64,000 nt of DNA from Candidatus Accumulibacter conexus (GTDB lineage Bacteria; Pseudomonadota; Gammaproteobacteria; Burkholderiales; Rhodocyclaceae). The notes under the pieces are model-generated. The model saw only the letters and a list, made by a program, of their open reading frames with translations. It was not told the DNA's origin and made no database searches. A program made the position numbers and the translations under genes. The stretch spans positions 29,782 through 93,781 of the forward strand of contig JAGFNJ010000012.1 of assembly GCA_017592775.1 (NCBI GenBank), in the 5' to 3' direction. This document shows, piece by piece, positions 56,789-64,000 of the stretch; within the stretch, counting starts at the first letter, position 1; the number at the start of each line of letters is the position of its first letter.

Positions 56789-57328
56789 TCATGACGCCGG
56801 TGGCAGCGATGGTTGCAGGCGCGCTCGTTCGTAGACGACGAAGTCGAAATCGGGTGTGGCGCGATCCGCGGCGGCAAGTGGCGAACCGGCCCGGCCGGCG
56901 CGGCGCGAAACTTCCTGCCATTGCCCCGGCGGCAGCTCGGGGAAGAAGGCATCACCGCTGGCTTCGGCGGCGACCTCGGTCAGGTAAAGGCGCTCCGCCA
57001 TCGGCAGGGTCTGCCGGTACAGCTCCTCGCCGCCAATGACGAACACCTCGCCAGCGTCGCCCGCGATGCGCAATGCTTCAGCGATCGAGGCTGCCCGGCT
57101 GGCTCCGTGCGGGTGGTAGCCCGGATTCCGGCTGAGGACGATGTTGTGTCGGCCCGGCAGCGGACGGAAGGCCTCGGGTAGCGATTCCCAGGTCTTCCTG
57201 CCCATGATCACCGGCTTGCCGCCGGTCGTCGCACGAAAATGACGCAGGTCCTCAGGCAGACGCCAGAGCAACTGCTGGCTCCTGCCGATCGCGAGGTTTT
57301 TGGACACGACGGCAATCAGCGAGATCAT
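56789..57328 (-). CDS. folA: dihydrofolate reductase
   Basis: A 179-residue NADPH-dependent enzyme regenerating tetrahydrofolate. ISLIAVVSKNLAIGR, the substrate-binding LLWRLPEDLRHFR with the acidic residue near 28, VIMGRKTWESLP, and GGEELYRQTLP are classical. It starts nine bases after thyA and shares its operon, pairing dTMP synthesis with folate recycling. Confidence 0.96.
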   Translation of the reverse strand: MISLIAVVSKNLAIGRSQQLLWRLPEDLRHFRATTGGKPVIMGRKTWESLPEAFRPLPGRHNIVLSRNPGYHPHGASRAASIAEALRIAGDAGEVFVIGGEELYRQTLPMAERLYLTEVAAEASGDAFFPELPPGQWQEVSRRAGRAGSPLAAADRATPDFDFVVYERARLQPSLPPAS

Positions 57329-57337
57329 CGCCCGGGC

Positions 57338-58159
57338 CTAGACGGCAATCGGCGCCGCAATGTGCGGATGCGGATCATAGCCCTCGAGTTCGAAATCCTC
57401 GAAGCGGAAGCCGAACAGGTCACTGACCGCCGGGTTCAGCCGCATTCGCGGCAGGCTGCGCGGTTCGCGCGTCAGTTGCAGCCGTGCCTGTTCGAAATGG
57501 TTGCTGTAGAGGTGCGCATCACCGAAGGTGTGCACAAAGTCGCCCGCGCGATAGCCGCAGACCTGTGCCAGCATCAGTGTCAGGAGGGCGTAGGAGGCGA
57601 TGTTGAAGGGTACACCGAGAAAGATGTCGGCGCTGCGCTGGTACAACTGACACGACAGCCGGGATCGCTGGTCGGCGTCGCCAGCCTGCGCCGGAGCGAC
57701 GTAGAGCTGAAAGAACGCATGGCAGGGCGGCAGCGCCATCCGTTCGACGTCGCCCGGGTTCCAGGCGGTGACCAAGTGGCGGCGCGAGTCGGGATGGCGC
57801 CTGAGCCCGTCGACGAGCTGCACCATCTGGTCGATCTGCCGGCCGTTGGCAGTCTGCCAATGACGCCACTGATGGCCGTAGACGGGTCCGAGATCACCGT
57901 TCGCGTCGGCCCAGTCATCCCAGATGCGCACGCCGTTCTCCTGCAGGTAGCGGATGTTCGTCTCGCCGCGCAGAAACCACAGCAGCTCGTGGATGATCGA
58001 GCGCAGGTGGAGTCGTTTGGTGGTCAGGAGCGGGAAGCCGGCGTCGAGCGCAAATCGCATCTGCCAGCCGAACACCGACCGCGTCCCGGTACCCGTGCGG
58101 TCTCCCTTGATGGAGCCATTGTCCAGCACGTGCTGCATCAGATCCAGATACTGTTTCAT
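57338..58159 (-). CDS. thyA: thymidylate synthase
   Basis: A 273-residue Thy[19 protein letters not shown] near 20 binds the nucleotide phosphate with Arg, and the catalytic Cys is in [13 protein letters not shown] near 155. ThyA methylates dUMP using methylene-tetrahydrofolate, producing dihydrofolate for FolA downstream. ATG 58159 (MKQYLDLM) is the standard start; the frame is open a little further. Confidence 0.96.
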   Translation of the reverse strand: MKQYLDLMQHVLDNGSIKGDRTGTGTRSVFGWQMRFALDAGFPLLTTKRLHLRSIIHELLWFLRGETNIRYLQENGVRIWDDWADANGDLGPVYGHQWRHWQTANGRQIDQMVQLVDGLRRHPDSRRHLVTAWNPGDVERMALPPCHAFFQLYVAPAQAGDADQRSRLSCQLYQRSADIFLGVPFNIASYALLTLMLAQVCGYRAGDFVHTFGDAHLYSNHFEQARLQLTREPRSLPRMRLNPAVSDLFGFRFEDFELEGYDPHPHIAAPIAV

Positions 58160-58325
58160 CCCGTGTGCCAGCGGTCCGCCAGCCGCCATTGTAAGCCATA
58201 GTCAGGCGTCGGCTTCCCCTGGCAGCTCCGTCGCGACGTTTCTGGGTGTGCCTGAGGCGCCGATCGTCAGCATGCATTACAATTGCCGCCTGCACTTGGC
58301 GACCCGTGACGAGGCCGGCTTACCG

Positions 58326-59858
58326 ATGATCCTGAACCTGTTTCCGCAGCGTCCCGACCATCCGCTGGCTGATGGCAAGGAGTTGAAGCGGATCATTGCC
58401 GAGCTGTTGGTAGAGCGGCCGGGCAACGCCGTGGACGAAGTGACGAGCTGGTTCGAGTCGCTCAAGCATGCCCGCAACTTCCGTGTCGATCACTACTTCG
58501 ATGTCCTGCGCCAGCTCGATGAGGCGGCACAGCCGCATCTGCGTCGCCTGGCGCGGGACTACATCCAGTCGCCGCACCTGTCGCCGGCCGAGCAGAGCCG
58601 CATCTGGACTCGCTGCCACGGTTTCTGGAACGAAGTCGCAGCGAGTTATTCCCTGTGCACGACGCGGGCGCGACTCGACCCACGCAGCAAGGGCAGCGAA
58701 GCGCTGAAAGCTGTACTGCCTCTGGCTGAGGCACGCCAGCTTGCAGCTCGCCGCTGTCAGCTCAAGTGGCTCGCCTACCGCTATGCAGCCGCCGGCGCGG
58801 AACTCTGGCAGGCGCTGGGTGCGAGCTACCTGGCAGCCGAACAGGCTGGCTATGCGCAGAAGTCGGTGCAGCTCTATCCGGGACAGCACGGATTGAGCAC
58901 CGTCCAGCAGCAATACACGCATGCATTGGTCTTCTGCTCGTCGTCGATGGACGGCCTGCTTCCGGAACAGATCGAACTCGCTGATCGGCTCATTGCCCAC
59001 TTCCTCTCCGCTTTCGTTCTCTTGCCGGCGCCGCGTACGGACAGCGTGTATTGGGTCGACGCCGCCGGCGGCGAGCCGCCGGCACGACTGAGCCGGCGGC
59101 CCGCCGTGGTCCGCGCCAGCTTGCGCTACCTTTCGCCCGCGCCGGCATTGACGGCGCTCAACGAGCTGACCCACCGCCTCGAGCATGGGGATCTGCCGGC
59201 GGACCTCAATCTCGGCGGCGAGTACCCGCCGAAGCTGGTGCTCGCGGTATTGCGCCACCTGCGTCCCTACTGGGCACTGCAACCACCACAGCGGCAGCAC
59301 CGGCGACACGCCATCAGGACGCAGATGACCGTGATCGAGGGCTTCGAGCAGTGCTACATGGTCTTCGCCGGGGCGACGCTGCAGTTGCAGGGGGATCCAG
59401 CGCGGCAGCAGTGGCTGGTGGACAACATCAGCCTCGGTGGCTTCCGGGCGCTCCTCGACCGTTCGTCGGAAGCGAAGGTGCGGCTGGGCGCCCTGCTCTG
59501 CATGCAGGCGGAAGGGAGCGACAACTGGCTTCTCGGCGTTGTCAGGCGACTGGGCGCGTTGGCGGATGGTGTTGCCACTGTTGGCGTGCAGGTGCTGTCC
59601 CGGCGGGCAAGGAGCGTCGATCTGCGGCCACGGCGCAGCGGCTTCGCAGCCGCCGTCGCCATCCCCGGCATCTACTTCGGTGAGGAACACGGCGCAGCCG
59701 ACGTGCTGCGCATTCTTCTGCCGCTGGGTGGATTCCAGGTCCGCGAAAACCTCGACCTGACCCTCGATGGTGGGCTCAGCGTGCTGGTGCCACTGGAGGT
59801 CGAGGAGAGCGGCGGCGATTTCGAGATTGCCCGCTTCCGTCAGGAGCGGGTCGGCTGA
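58326..59858 (+). CDS. PilZ-like protein of unknown function
   Basis: A 510-residue soluble protein. Residues 1-300 are alpha-helical. The C-terminal part holds a PilZ-type signature: an Arg cluster (RQHRRHAIR near 320) followed about 40 residues later by NISLGG, a perfect NxSxxG c-di-GMP motif. Similar proteins are widespread in Rhodocyclales; the role is unknown. ATG 58326 (MILNLFPQRP) is used; ATG 58272 is in frame. It diverges from thyA across about 165 bases and converges on mogA with ten bases between stops. Confidence 0.72.
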   Translation: MILNLFPQRPDHPLADGKELKRIIAELLVERPGNAVDEVTSWFESLKHARNFRVDHYFDVLRQLDEAAQPHLRRLARDYIQSPHLSPAEQSRIWTRCHGFWNEVAASYSLCTTRARLDPRSKGSEALKAVLPLAEARQLAARRCQLKWLAYRYAAAGAELWQALGASYLAAEQAGYAQKSVQLYPGQHGLSTVQQQYTHALVFCSSSMDGLLPEQIELADRLIAHFLSAFVLLPAPRTDSVYWVDAAGGEPPARLSRRPAVVRASLRYLSPAPALTALNELTHRLEHGDLPADLNLGGEYPPKLVLAVLRHLRPYWALQPPQRQHRRHAIRTQMTVIEGFEQCYMVFAGATLQLQGDPARQQWLVDNISLGGFRALLDRSSEAKVRLGALLCMQAEGSDNWLLGVVRRLGALADGVATVGVQVLSRRARSVDLRPRRSGFAAAVAIPGIYFGEEHGAADVLRILLPLGGFQVRENLDLTLDGGLSVLVPLEVEESGGDFEIARFRQERVG

Positions 59859-59868
59859 GAGGCTGTGA

Positions 59869-60468
59869 TCAGGCGGGCTGCGATCGCTGCGCGGATTTCG
59901 GCCGAAACGCCTTGACGACCTCTTCCCGCGTCTCGACGTAAGGACCGCCGAGGAGGTCGATGCAGTAGGGGATGGCGGCGAAGATGCCGCTGACCCGCAG
60001 GCTGCCATCGGCGCCCCTGAGCCCTTCGAGCGTCTCGCGGATTGCTTTCGGCTGCCCGGGGAGGTTGACGATCAGCGCCTGGCGACGAATCACCGCCACT
60101 TGGCGCGAAAGGATCGCCGTCGGCACGAAGTTCAGGCTGATGCGCCGCATCTCCTCGCCGAAACCGGGCATCAGCTTGTCGGCAACGGCCATCGTCGCCT
60201 CCGGAGTCAGGTCGCGGGCGGCTGGTCCCGTGCCGCCGGTGGTCAGGACGAGATGACAGCCGCTGCGATCGACGAGGTCGATCAGCGTCTGCTCGATCGT
60301 CGCACGATCATCGGCGATCAGGCGCGCCTCGCTGCGCCACGGGCTGCTGACGGCAAGCCGCAGCCAGTCTGCGAGCGCCGGCAGCCCTTGATCCTGGTAG
60401 ACGCCCTGCGCAGCGCGATCGCTGATCGACACCAGGCCGACCAGCAATTCCTCATTGCCGCTCATCAT
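59869..60468 (-). CDS. mog: molybdopterin adenylyltransferase MogA/MoaB
   Basis: A 199-residue enzyme that adenylates molybdopterin before molybdenum insertion. VSISDRA near 12 and the signature TTGGTGPAARDLTPEAT near 73 are the family's active-site loops; NLPGQPKA near 140 follows. The molybdoenzyme NasA encoded in this window would be one client. The start (two ATGs, 60468/60465) lies inside darP's 3' end by 17 bases, so the pair is coupled. Confidence 0.93.
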   Translation of the reverse strand: MMSGNEELLVGLVSISDRAAQGVYQDQGLPALADWLRLAVSSPWRSEARLIADDRATIEQTLIDLVDRSGCHLVLTTGGTGPAARDLTPEATMAVADKLMPGFGEEMRRISLNFVPTAILSRQVAVIRRQALIVNLPGQPKAIRETLEGLRGADGSLRVSGIFAAIPYCIDLLGGPYVETREEVVKAFRPKSAQRSQPA

Positions 60469-61009
60469 CCTCTTCCCTGTCCGCTGTTGCCGTTTTCTGC
60501 TCGATGTCCCGCAACAGTCGAAACAGCGCACGATAGTTGCGTGGCGGTTTGCCCTGCGCCTGCTCGGCGAGTGCTGCTCGCCGCAGCGAGCGCAGTTGCT
60601 GCAGGTCGACCGACGGCGAGCGACTGGCGATCGTGAACAGAAGCTTCTCGTCGGCGAGAAGCTCGCTGCGCAGGCGCTCGGTGCGGTGCAGCATCGCCGT
60701 TTCGTCGGCGGAGTCGCCGCGAGCCGCGGCCAGAGCCGCGCGGATTGGCTGCGGGTCGACGGTCCGCATCAGGCGGCCAATGTACTGCATCTGCCGGCGC
60801 CGTGCGTTGTCCTGACGCGCCATGCCGCGCGCCTGATCGACGGCAAGCCGCAGATCCTCAGCCAGCTCGACCTGGCGCAGGCGATCGGCGGGCAGTGCCA
60901 CGAGTTCCTCGCCCAGTTCCTGCAGTTCCACCATCGCGCGCTTGCGCTTCGTCTTCGATGGCGGTTGCGGATCTTCCTGGCCTTCGGCTGCTGCGGGGGG
61001 GCTGTTCAT
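60452..61009 (-). CDS. darP: DarP (YjgA/DUF615) 50S ribosome assembly factor
   Basis: A 185-residue helical protein with the DUF615 pattern KRAMVELQELGEELVALPADRLRQVELAEDLRLAV and the RRRQMQYIGRLMR signature near 70. DarP associates with late 50S particles near the peptidyl transferase centre. It overlaps mogA and diverges from pmbA, a neighbour arrangement seen in many proteobacteria. Confidence 0.93.
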   Translation of the reverse strand: MNSPPAAAEGQEDPQPPSKTKRKRAMVELQELGEELVALPADRLRQVELAEDLRLAVDQARGMARQDNARRRQMQYIGRLMRTVDPQPIRAALAAARGDSADETAMLHRTERLRSELLADEKLLFTIASRSPSVDLQQLRSLRRAALAEQAQGKPPRNYRALFRLLRDIEQKTATADREEDDERQ

Positions 61010-61103
61010 GGGCACTGTGCGTTGGTTGTCTTCGGCGACCGGTCGGCCAGGTGGCGGCGCCGGGAGCTGCTATGATAGCGGCTTTTGTCGCCGGCCAGAC
61101 CCC

Positions 61104-62477
61104 ATGTCCCGCTCAGCCCCGCCCGTCAGCAGCGAATCACGCTTCAGTCACAGCCTCGACACGCTGCGGGAGCTGGCGAGCGATGTCCTCGCCCACGCTG
61201 CCAGACAGGGAGCGAGCGCTTGCGAGGTCGATGTGTCGACGGGTTTCGGGCAGTCGGTGAGCGTGCGCTGCGGCGAGGTGGAAACCATCGAGTACAACCG
61301 GGACAAGGGCGTCTCGGTGTCGGTCTACCTCGGCCAGCGCAAGGGACACGCCAACACCTCCGACTTCTCGCCCAAGGCCGTTCGCGAGACCGTCGAGGCG
61401 GCGCTGAACATCGCCCGCTTCACCGCCGAGGATCCCTGCGCCGGTCTGGCTGACGCCGCCCTGCTGGCAACCGACGTCGGCAGCCAGCCGGACCTCGAAC
61501 TCTACCACCCATGGCTGCTTTCGGTCGACGATGCGGTCATCCTCGCCCGTCGCTGTGAGCAGGCTGGCTTCGCCGTCAGCCCCGAGATCAGCAATTCCGA
61601 AGGCGCGACGGTGTCGATCCAGGAGGGGCAGTTCGTTGCCGCCAACAGTCTGGGCTTCATGGCCGGCTACCCGAGTTCACGCCACTACCTGTCGTGCTCG
61701 TTGATCGCCGGCCGCAACGACGCCATGCAGCGGGACGACTGGTACGAGGTTGCCCGCGACCCGCTGGCGCTTGCTCCGGCCGAGGTGATCGGCGCGCGCG
61801 CCGCGCAGCGTGCGCTGTCCCGCCTTGGCGCGCGCAAGATCAGGACCTGCAAGGTGCCGGTGCTGTTCGAGGCGCCGCTGGCGGCATCGCTGATTGGCCA
61901 CTTCGTGCACGCGGCGAGTGGTGGCAGCCTCTATCGCCGTACCTCCTTCCTCCTCGACAGCCTCGGCAAGCGCGTCTTCTCGCGCAAGCTGCGCATCAGT
62001 GAGCGGCCGCATTTGCCAGGCGCCCTCGCCAGCAGCTATTTCGACAACGACGGTGTTGCCACGCAGGACCGCGAAGTGGTCGACGACGGTCGCCTGCAGG
62101 GCTATTTTCTCAGCGCCTACAGCGCCCGCAAGCTGGGGTTGCAGACCACCGGCAACGCCGGCGGCTGCCACAACCTGATCGTCCGACCGGGCAAACGCGA
62201 TCTGCCGGGGCTGCTGCGCAAGATGGGACGTGGGCTGCTGGTGACCGAACTGCTCGGCCATGGCGTCAATTACGTCACCGGCGACTATTCGCGCGGCGCT
62301 GCCGGCTATTGGGTCGAAGGGGGTGCCATCGTGCACCCGGTGGAAGGCGTCACCATTGCCGGCAACCTGCGCGACATGTTCCGCAACATCGCTGCCGTGG
62401 GCGCGGACGTCGTCGTCCGTGGCTCGAAGCAGGTCGGTTCAATCCTGATCGAACAGATGAAGGTTGCTGGCGACTGA
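61104..62477 (+). CDS. pmbA: metalloprotease PmbA/TldE
   Basis: A 457-residue subunit of the TldD/TldE protease, which matures ribosomally made peptides and degrades unfolded ones. ISNSEGATVS, TGNAGGCHNL and MGRGLLVTELLGHGVNYVTGDYSRGAAGYWVE are characteristic; as in other TldE proteins the zinc HExxxH is absent, since it resides in TldD. TATGAT at 61071-61076 is a possible -10. No TldD gene is in the window. Confidence 0.95.
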   Translation: MSRSAPPVSSESRFSHSLDTLRELASDVLAHAARQGASACEVDVSTGFGQSVSVRCGEVETIEYNRDKGVSVSVYLGQRKGHANTSDFSPKAVRETVEAALNIARFTAEDPCAGLADAALLATDVGSQPDLELYHPWLLSVDDAVILARRCEQAGFAVSPEISNSEGATVSIQEGQFVAANSLGFMAGYPSSRHYLSCSLIAGRNDAMQRDDWYEVARDPLALAPAEVIGARAAQRALSRLGARKIRTCKVPVLFEAPLAASLIGHFVHAASGGSLYRRTSFLLDSLGKRVFSRKLRISERPHLPGALASSYFDNDGVATQDREVVDDGRLQGYFLSAYSARKLGLQTTGNAGGCHNLIVRPGKRDLPGLLRKMGRGLLVTELLGHGVNYVTGDYSRGAAGYWVEGGAIVHPVEGVTIAGNLRDMFRNIAAVGADVVVRGSKQVGSILIEQMKVAGD

Positions 62478-62551
62478 TTCGCGGCGATGACGGTGGATCA
62501 CCGCCGGTAGCGGCCGCAGCAAGTCCTTGTTCCACCCACGGCCGCTTTGGC

Positions 62552-62557
62552 TATAAT
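62552..62557 (+). promoter_or_regulatory. -10 box for the TRAP binding-protein gene
   Basis: TATAAT, with TTGTTC at 62527-62532 as a weak -35 (19-base spacer). The start near 62564 leaves a leader of about 38 bases with AGGAG before the GTG start. Confidence 0.55.
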
Positions 62558-62601
62558 CGCCGGGCAACTCGCTGACAACAAACCTTACAGGAGACAAGAA
62601 A

Positions 62602-63681
62602 GTGGAAAGACGTTCCTTCTTGAAGAATGCTGGTGTCGGTCTTGCCGCCGGCACCATGGCCATGCCCGCAATCGCCCAGAACGCGCCGACGATCAAGTGG
62701 CGGCTGGCGTCGAGCTTCCCGAAGAGCCTCGACACCATCTACGGTGGTGCCGAAGTCATGGCCAAACGGGTGGCCGAGGCGACCGGCGGCAAGTTCCAGA
62801 TCCAGGTCTTCGCCGGTGGCGAGATCGTTCCCGGGCCGGCGGTCTTCGATGCGGTCAAGGACGGCACGGTGGAGATGGGGCACACCGTCTCCTACTACTT
62901 CTTCGGCAAGGATCCCACCTACGCGCTCGAAACTGCGGTTCCCTTCGGCATGACCAATCGCCAGATGGACGCCTGGATGCGTTACGGCAATGGCGGCAAG
63001 CTGCTCGGCGAGTTCTTTGCCAAGTCGAACATCATGACCATCCCCTGCGGCAACACGACGACGCAGATGGGTGGCTGGTACCGCAAGGAGATCAAGACCG
63101 CGGCCGACCTCAAGGGGCTGAAGATCCGTATCGGCGGCTTCGCCGGCGCCGTCCTCAGCAAGCTCGGTGCGGTGCCGCAGCAGATCCCGGGTGGCGACAT
63201 CTATCCGGCGCTTGAGAAGGGAACGATCGATGCCGCCGAGTGGATCGGCCCCTACGATGATCAGAAGCTCGGTTTCAACAAGGTGGCCAAGTTCTACTAC
63301 TACCCCGGATGGTGGGAGGGCGGCCCGCAGGTGTCGGCCTACGTCAACCTGAAGAAGTGGGCCGAGTTGCCGAAGGAGTACCAGACCATTCTGCAGCTCG
63401 CCTGTGCCGATGCGCATGTGGACATGGTCGCCAAGTACGATGCCAAGAATCCGACGGCGCTGAAGCAGCTCGTCGGCTCGGGAACGCAACTGAAGCAGTT
63501 CCCGAAGGAAGTCATGGACGCCTGCTACAAGGCGGCGATGGAACTCTACGCCGAGACATCGGCGAAGAACGCCGAGTTCAAGAAGGTCTACGACGACTAC
63601 AAGAAATTCATGGATGACCAGAACCTCTGGATGCGCATCGCCGAAGGAGCGTACACCAACTACATGTACAGCAAGCGCTAG
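62602..63681 (+). CDS. TRAP transporter substrate-binding protein (DctP family)
   Basis: A 359-residue periplasmic solute receptor. The N-terminus is a Tat signal (RRSFLKNAG, cut after AIA near 25), followed by the DctP fold: KWRLASSFPKSLDTIYGGAEVMAKRV, the carboxylate-binding Arg in LKIRIGGFAG near 173, and EWIGPYDDQKLGFNKVAKFYYYPGWWEGG. The KWRLASSFPKSL start and PGWWEGG suggest the 2-oxo acid / C4-dicarboxylate branch. It starts at GTG 62602. The membrane subunits DctQM are not in this window, and a strong terminator follows at once, so it is expressed alone. Confidence 0.93.
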   Translation: MERRSFLKNAGVGLAAGTMAMPAIAQNAPTIKWRLASSFPKSLDTIYGGAEVMAKRVAEATGGKFQIQVFAGGEIVPGPAVFDAVKDGTVEMGHTVSYYFFGKDPTYALETAVPFGMTNRQMDAWMRYGNGGKLLGEFFAKSNIMTIPCGNTTTQMGGWYRKEIKTAADLKGLKIRIGGFAGAVLSKLGAVPQQIPGGDIYPALEKGTIDAAEWIGPYDDQKLGFNKVAKFYYYPGWWEGGPQVSAYVNLKKWAELPKEYQTILQLACADAHVDMVAKYDAKNPTALKQLVGSGTQLKQFPKEVMDACYKAAMELYAETSAKNAEFKKVYDDYKKFMDDQNLWMRIAEGAYTNYMYSKR

Positions 63682-63740
63682 GATCTGCTCCGCACGCAGC
63701 GGTTGCAGGTTGCCCGTTGCGTTTCCGGATAGGACAGAAA

Positions 63741-63773
63741 GGGGACCGGGGCAGACGCCCCGGTCCCCTTTTT
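63741..63773 (+). terminator. intrinsic terminator of the TRAP binding-protein gene
   Basis: A perfect 12-base stem GGGGACCGGGGC / GCCCCGGTCCCC (63741-63752, 63757-63768) with loop AGAC, then T5. One of the strongest terminators in the window. Confidence 0.95.
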
Positions 63774-63777
63774 CTTG

Positions 63778-64000
63778 GTGCGCCCAGCATGGGCGCACTC
63801 TTGCGGGTGCAAGTCCCGCCGTAAGTTGATCACAGCGAACGAAGCGAAGCGCAACTGCCTGAGGGCGACCGATGGTGGGAAGGAAGCGTGGAGCGAAACT
63901 GCGAGCCGATGAACAAGAACCGGATAGAAGGCGCTGCCGAGCAGGGCGAGCGGGCCAGAGACCGCGAAGCTCTCGTGATCAAGGCGAAGTGGCGTAGATT
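63778..64000 (+). mobile_element. 5' end of a group II intron (cut by the window edge)
   Basis: From GTGCGCCC at 63778 the sequence matches the start of bacterial group II intron RNA: the GUGYG 5' end, a hairpin GTGCGCCC/GGGCGCAC, then GCGGGTGCAAGTCCCGC and further domain I sequence with GAGCCGATG-type conserved stretches. The intron-encoded reverse transcriptase would lie beyond 64000. Insertion is four bases after the terminator T-run, the target preference known for class C introns; the class itself is not resolved here. Confidence 0.8.

Noticed and set aside
1-64000. CRISPR array, insertion sequences, prophage or toxin-antitoxin genes
   Set aside because: No regularly spaced repeats, transposases, integrases or phage structural genes were seen on either strand; the only mobile element is the partial group II intron.

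Overview
The window is GC-rich, densely coded DNA from a betaproteobacterium. An E. coli-like order of division and cell-wall genes, a type A RNase P RNA, a DarP/PmbA pair and the nitrate-assimilation gene arrangement all fit the Rhodocyclales. Gene content (B12-dependent fused isobutyryl-CoA mutase, hemerythrin proteins, assimilatory nitrate and nitrite reductases, FeeM-type acyltransferase) resembles the Candidatus Accumulibacter lineage, but that name is inference because no ribosomal RNA or other diagnostic marker is present. No prophage, CRISPR array or complete insertion sequence was seen. The one mobile element is the 5' end of a group II intron at the right edge.

Layout. 1-5.3 kb holds unrelated single genes: an MliC-like lipoprotein, a DUF3616 protein, an Old Yellow Enzyme, a bacteriohemerythrin, a gene remnant, a small acyltransferase and a VOC-fold protein. 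5.4-9.8 kb is a minus-strand signalling block with a PAS histidine kinase, a NarL-type regulator, a receiver protein that has lost its phosphorylation site, and a stand-alone receiver. A Met-type tRNA with its own promoter follows. 10.4-15.0 kb is a two-gene unit: a SWIM zinc-finger protein and a 1,074-residue protein of unknown role. 15.1-22.3 kb has a MerR-type regulator with a cobalamin-binding domain, an acyltransferase-PilZ fusion behind a structured leader, an AraC regulator and the fused mutase icmF. 22.5-26.5 kb has a chemoreceptor with a hemerythrin tail, an MFS transporter and an OmpA-like lipoprotein.

26.6-35.4 kb is a nitrate assimilation locus. Nitrate reductase nasA is divergent from nirB-nirD-nitrate transporter-PP2C/kinase. 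Each arm has a textbook sigma-54 promoter, so the locus is probably under nitrogen (NtrC-type) control. pyrC, a lipoprotein, a DUF3025 gene and rnpB follow. 38.4-56.3 kb is a complete division and cell wall (dcw) cluster: mraZ-rsmH-ftsL-ftsI-murE-murF-mraY-murD-ftsW-murG-murC-ddl-ftsQ-ftsA-ftsZ-lpxC. It opens with a three-repeat MraZ operator, and most genes overlap by 1-4 bases. 56.3-62.5 kb carries dciA, thyA-folA, a PilZ-like protein, darP-mogA and pmbA. The window ends with a TRAP substrate-binding protein, its strong terminator, and the group II intron start immediately behind that terminator.

The best candidates for new biology are the SWIM/giant-protein pair, the acyltransferase-PilZ fusion with its double-hairpin leader, the pseudo-receiver signalling cluster, and the PP2C-kinase built into the nitrate operon.
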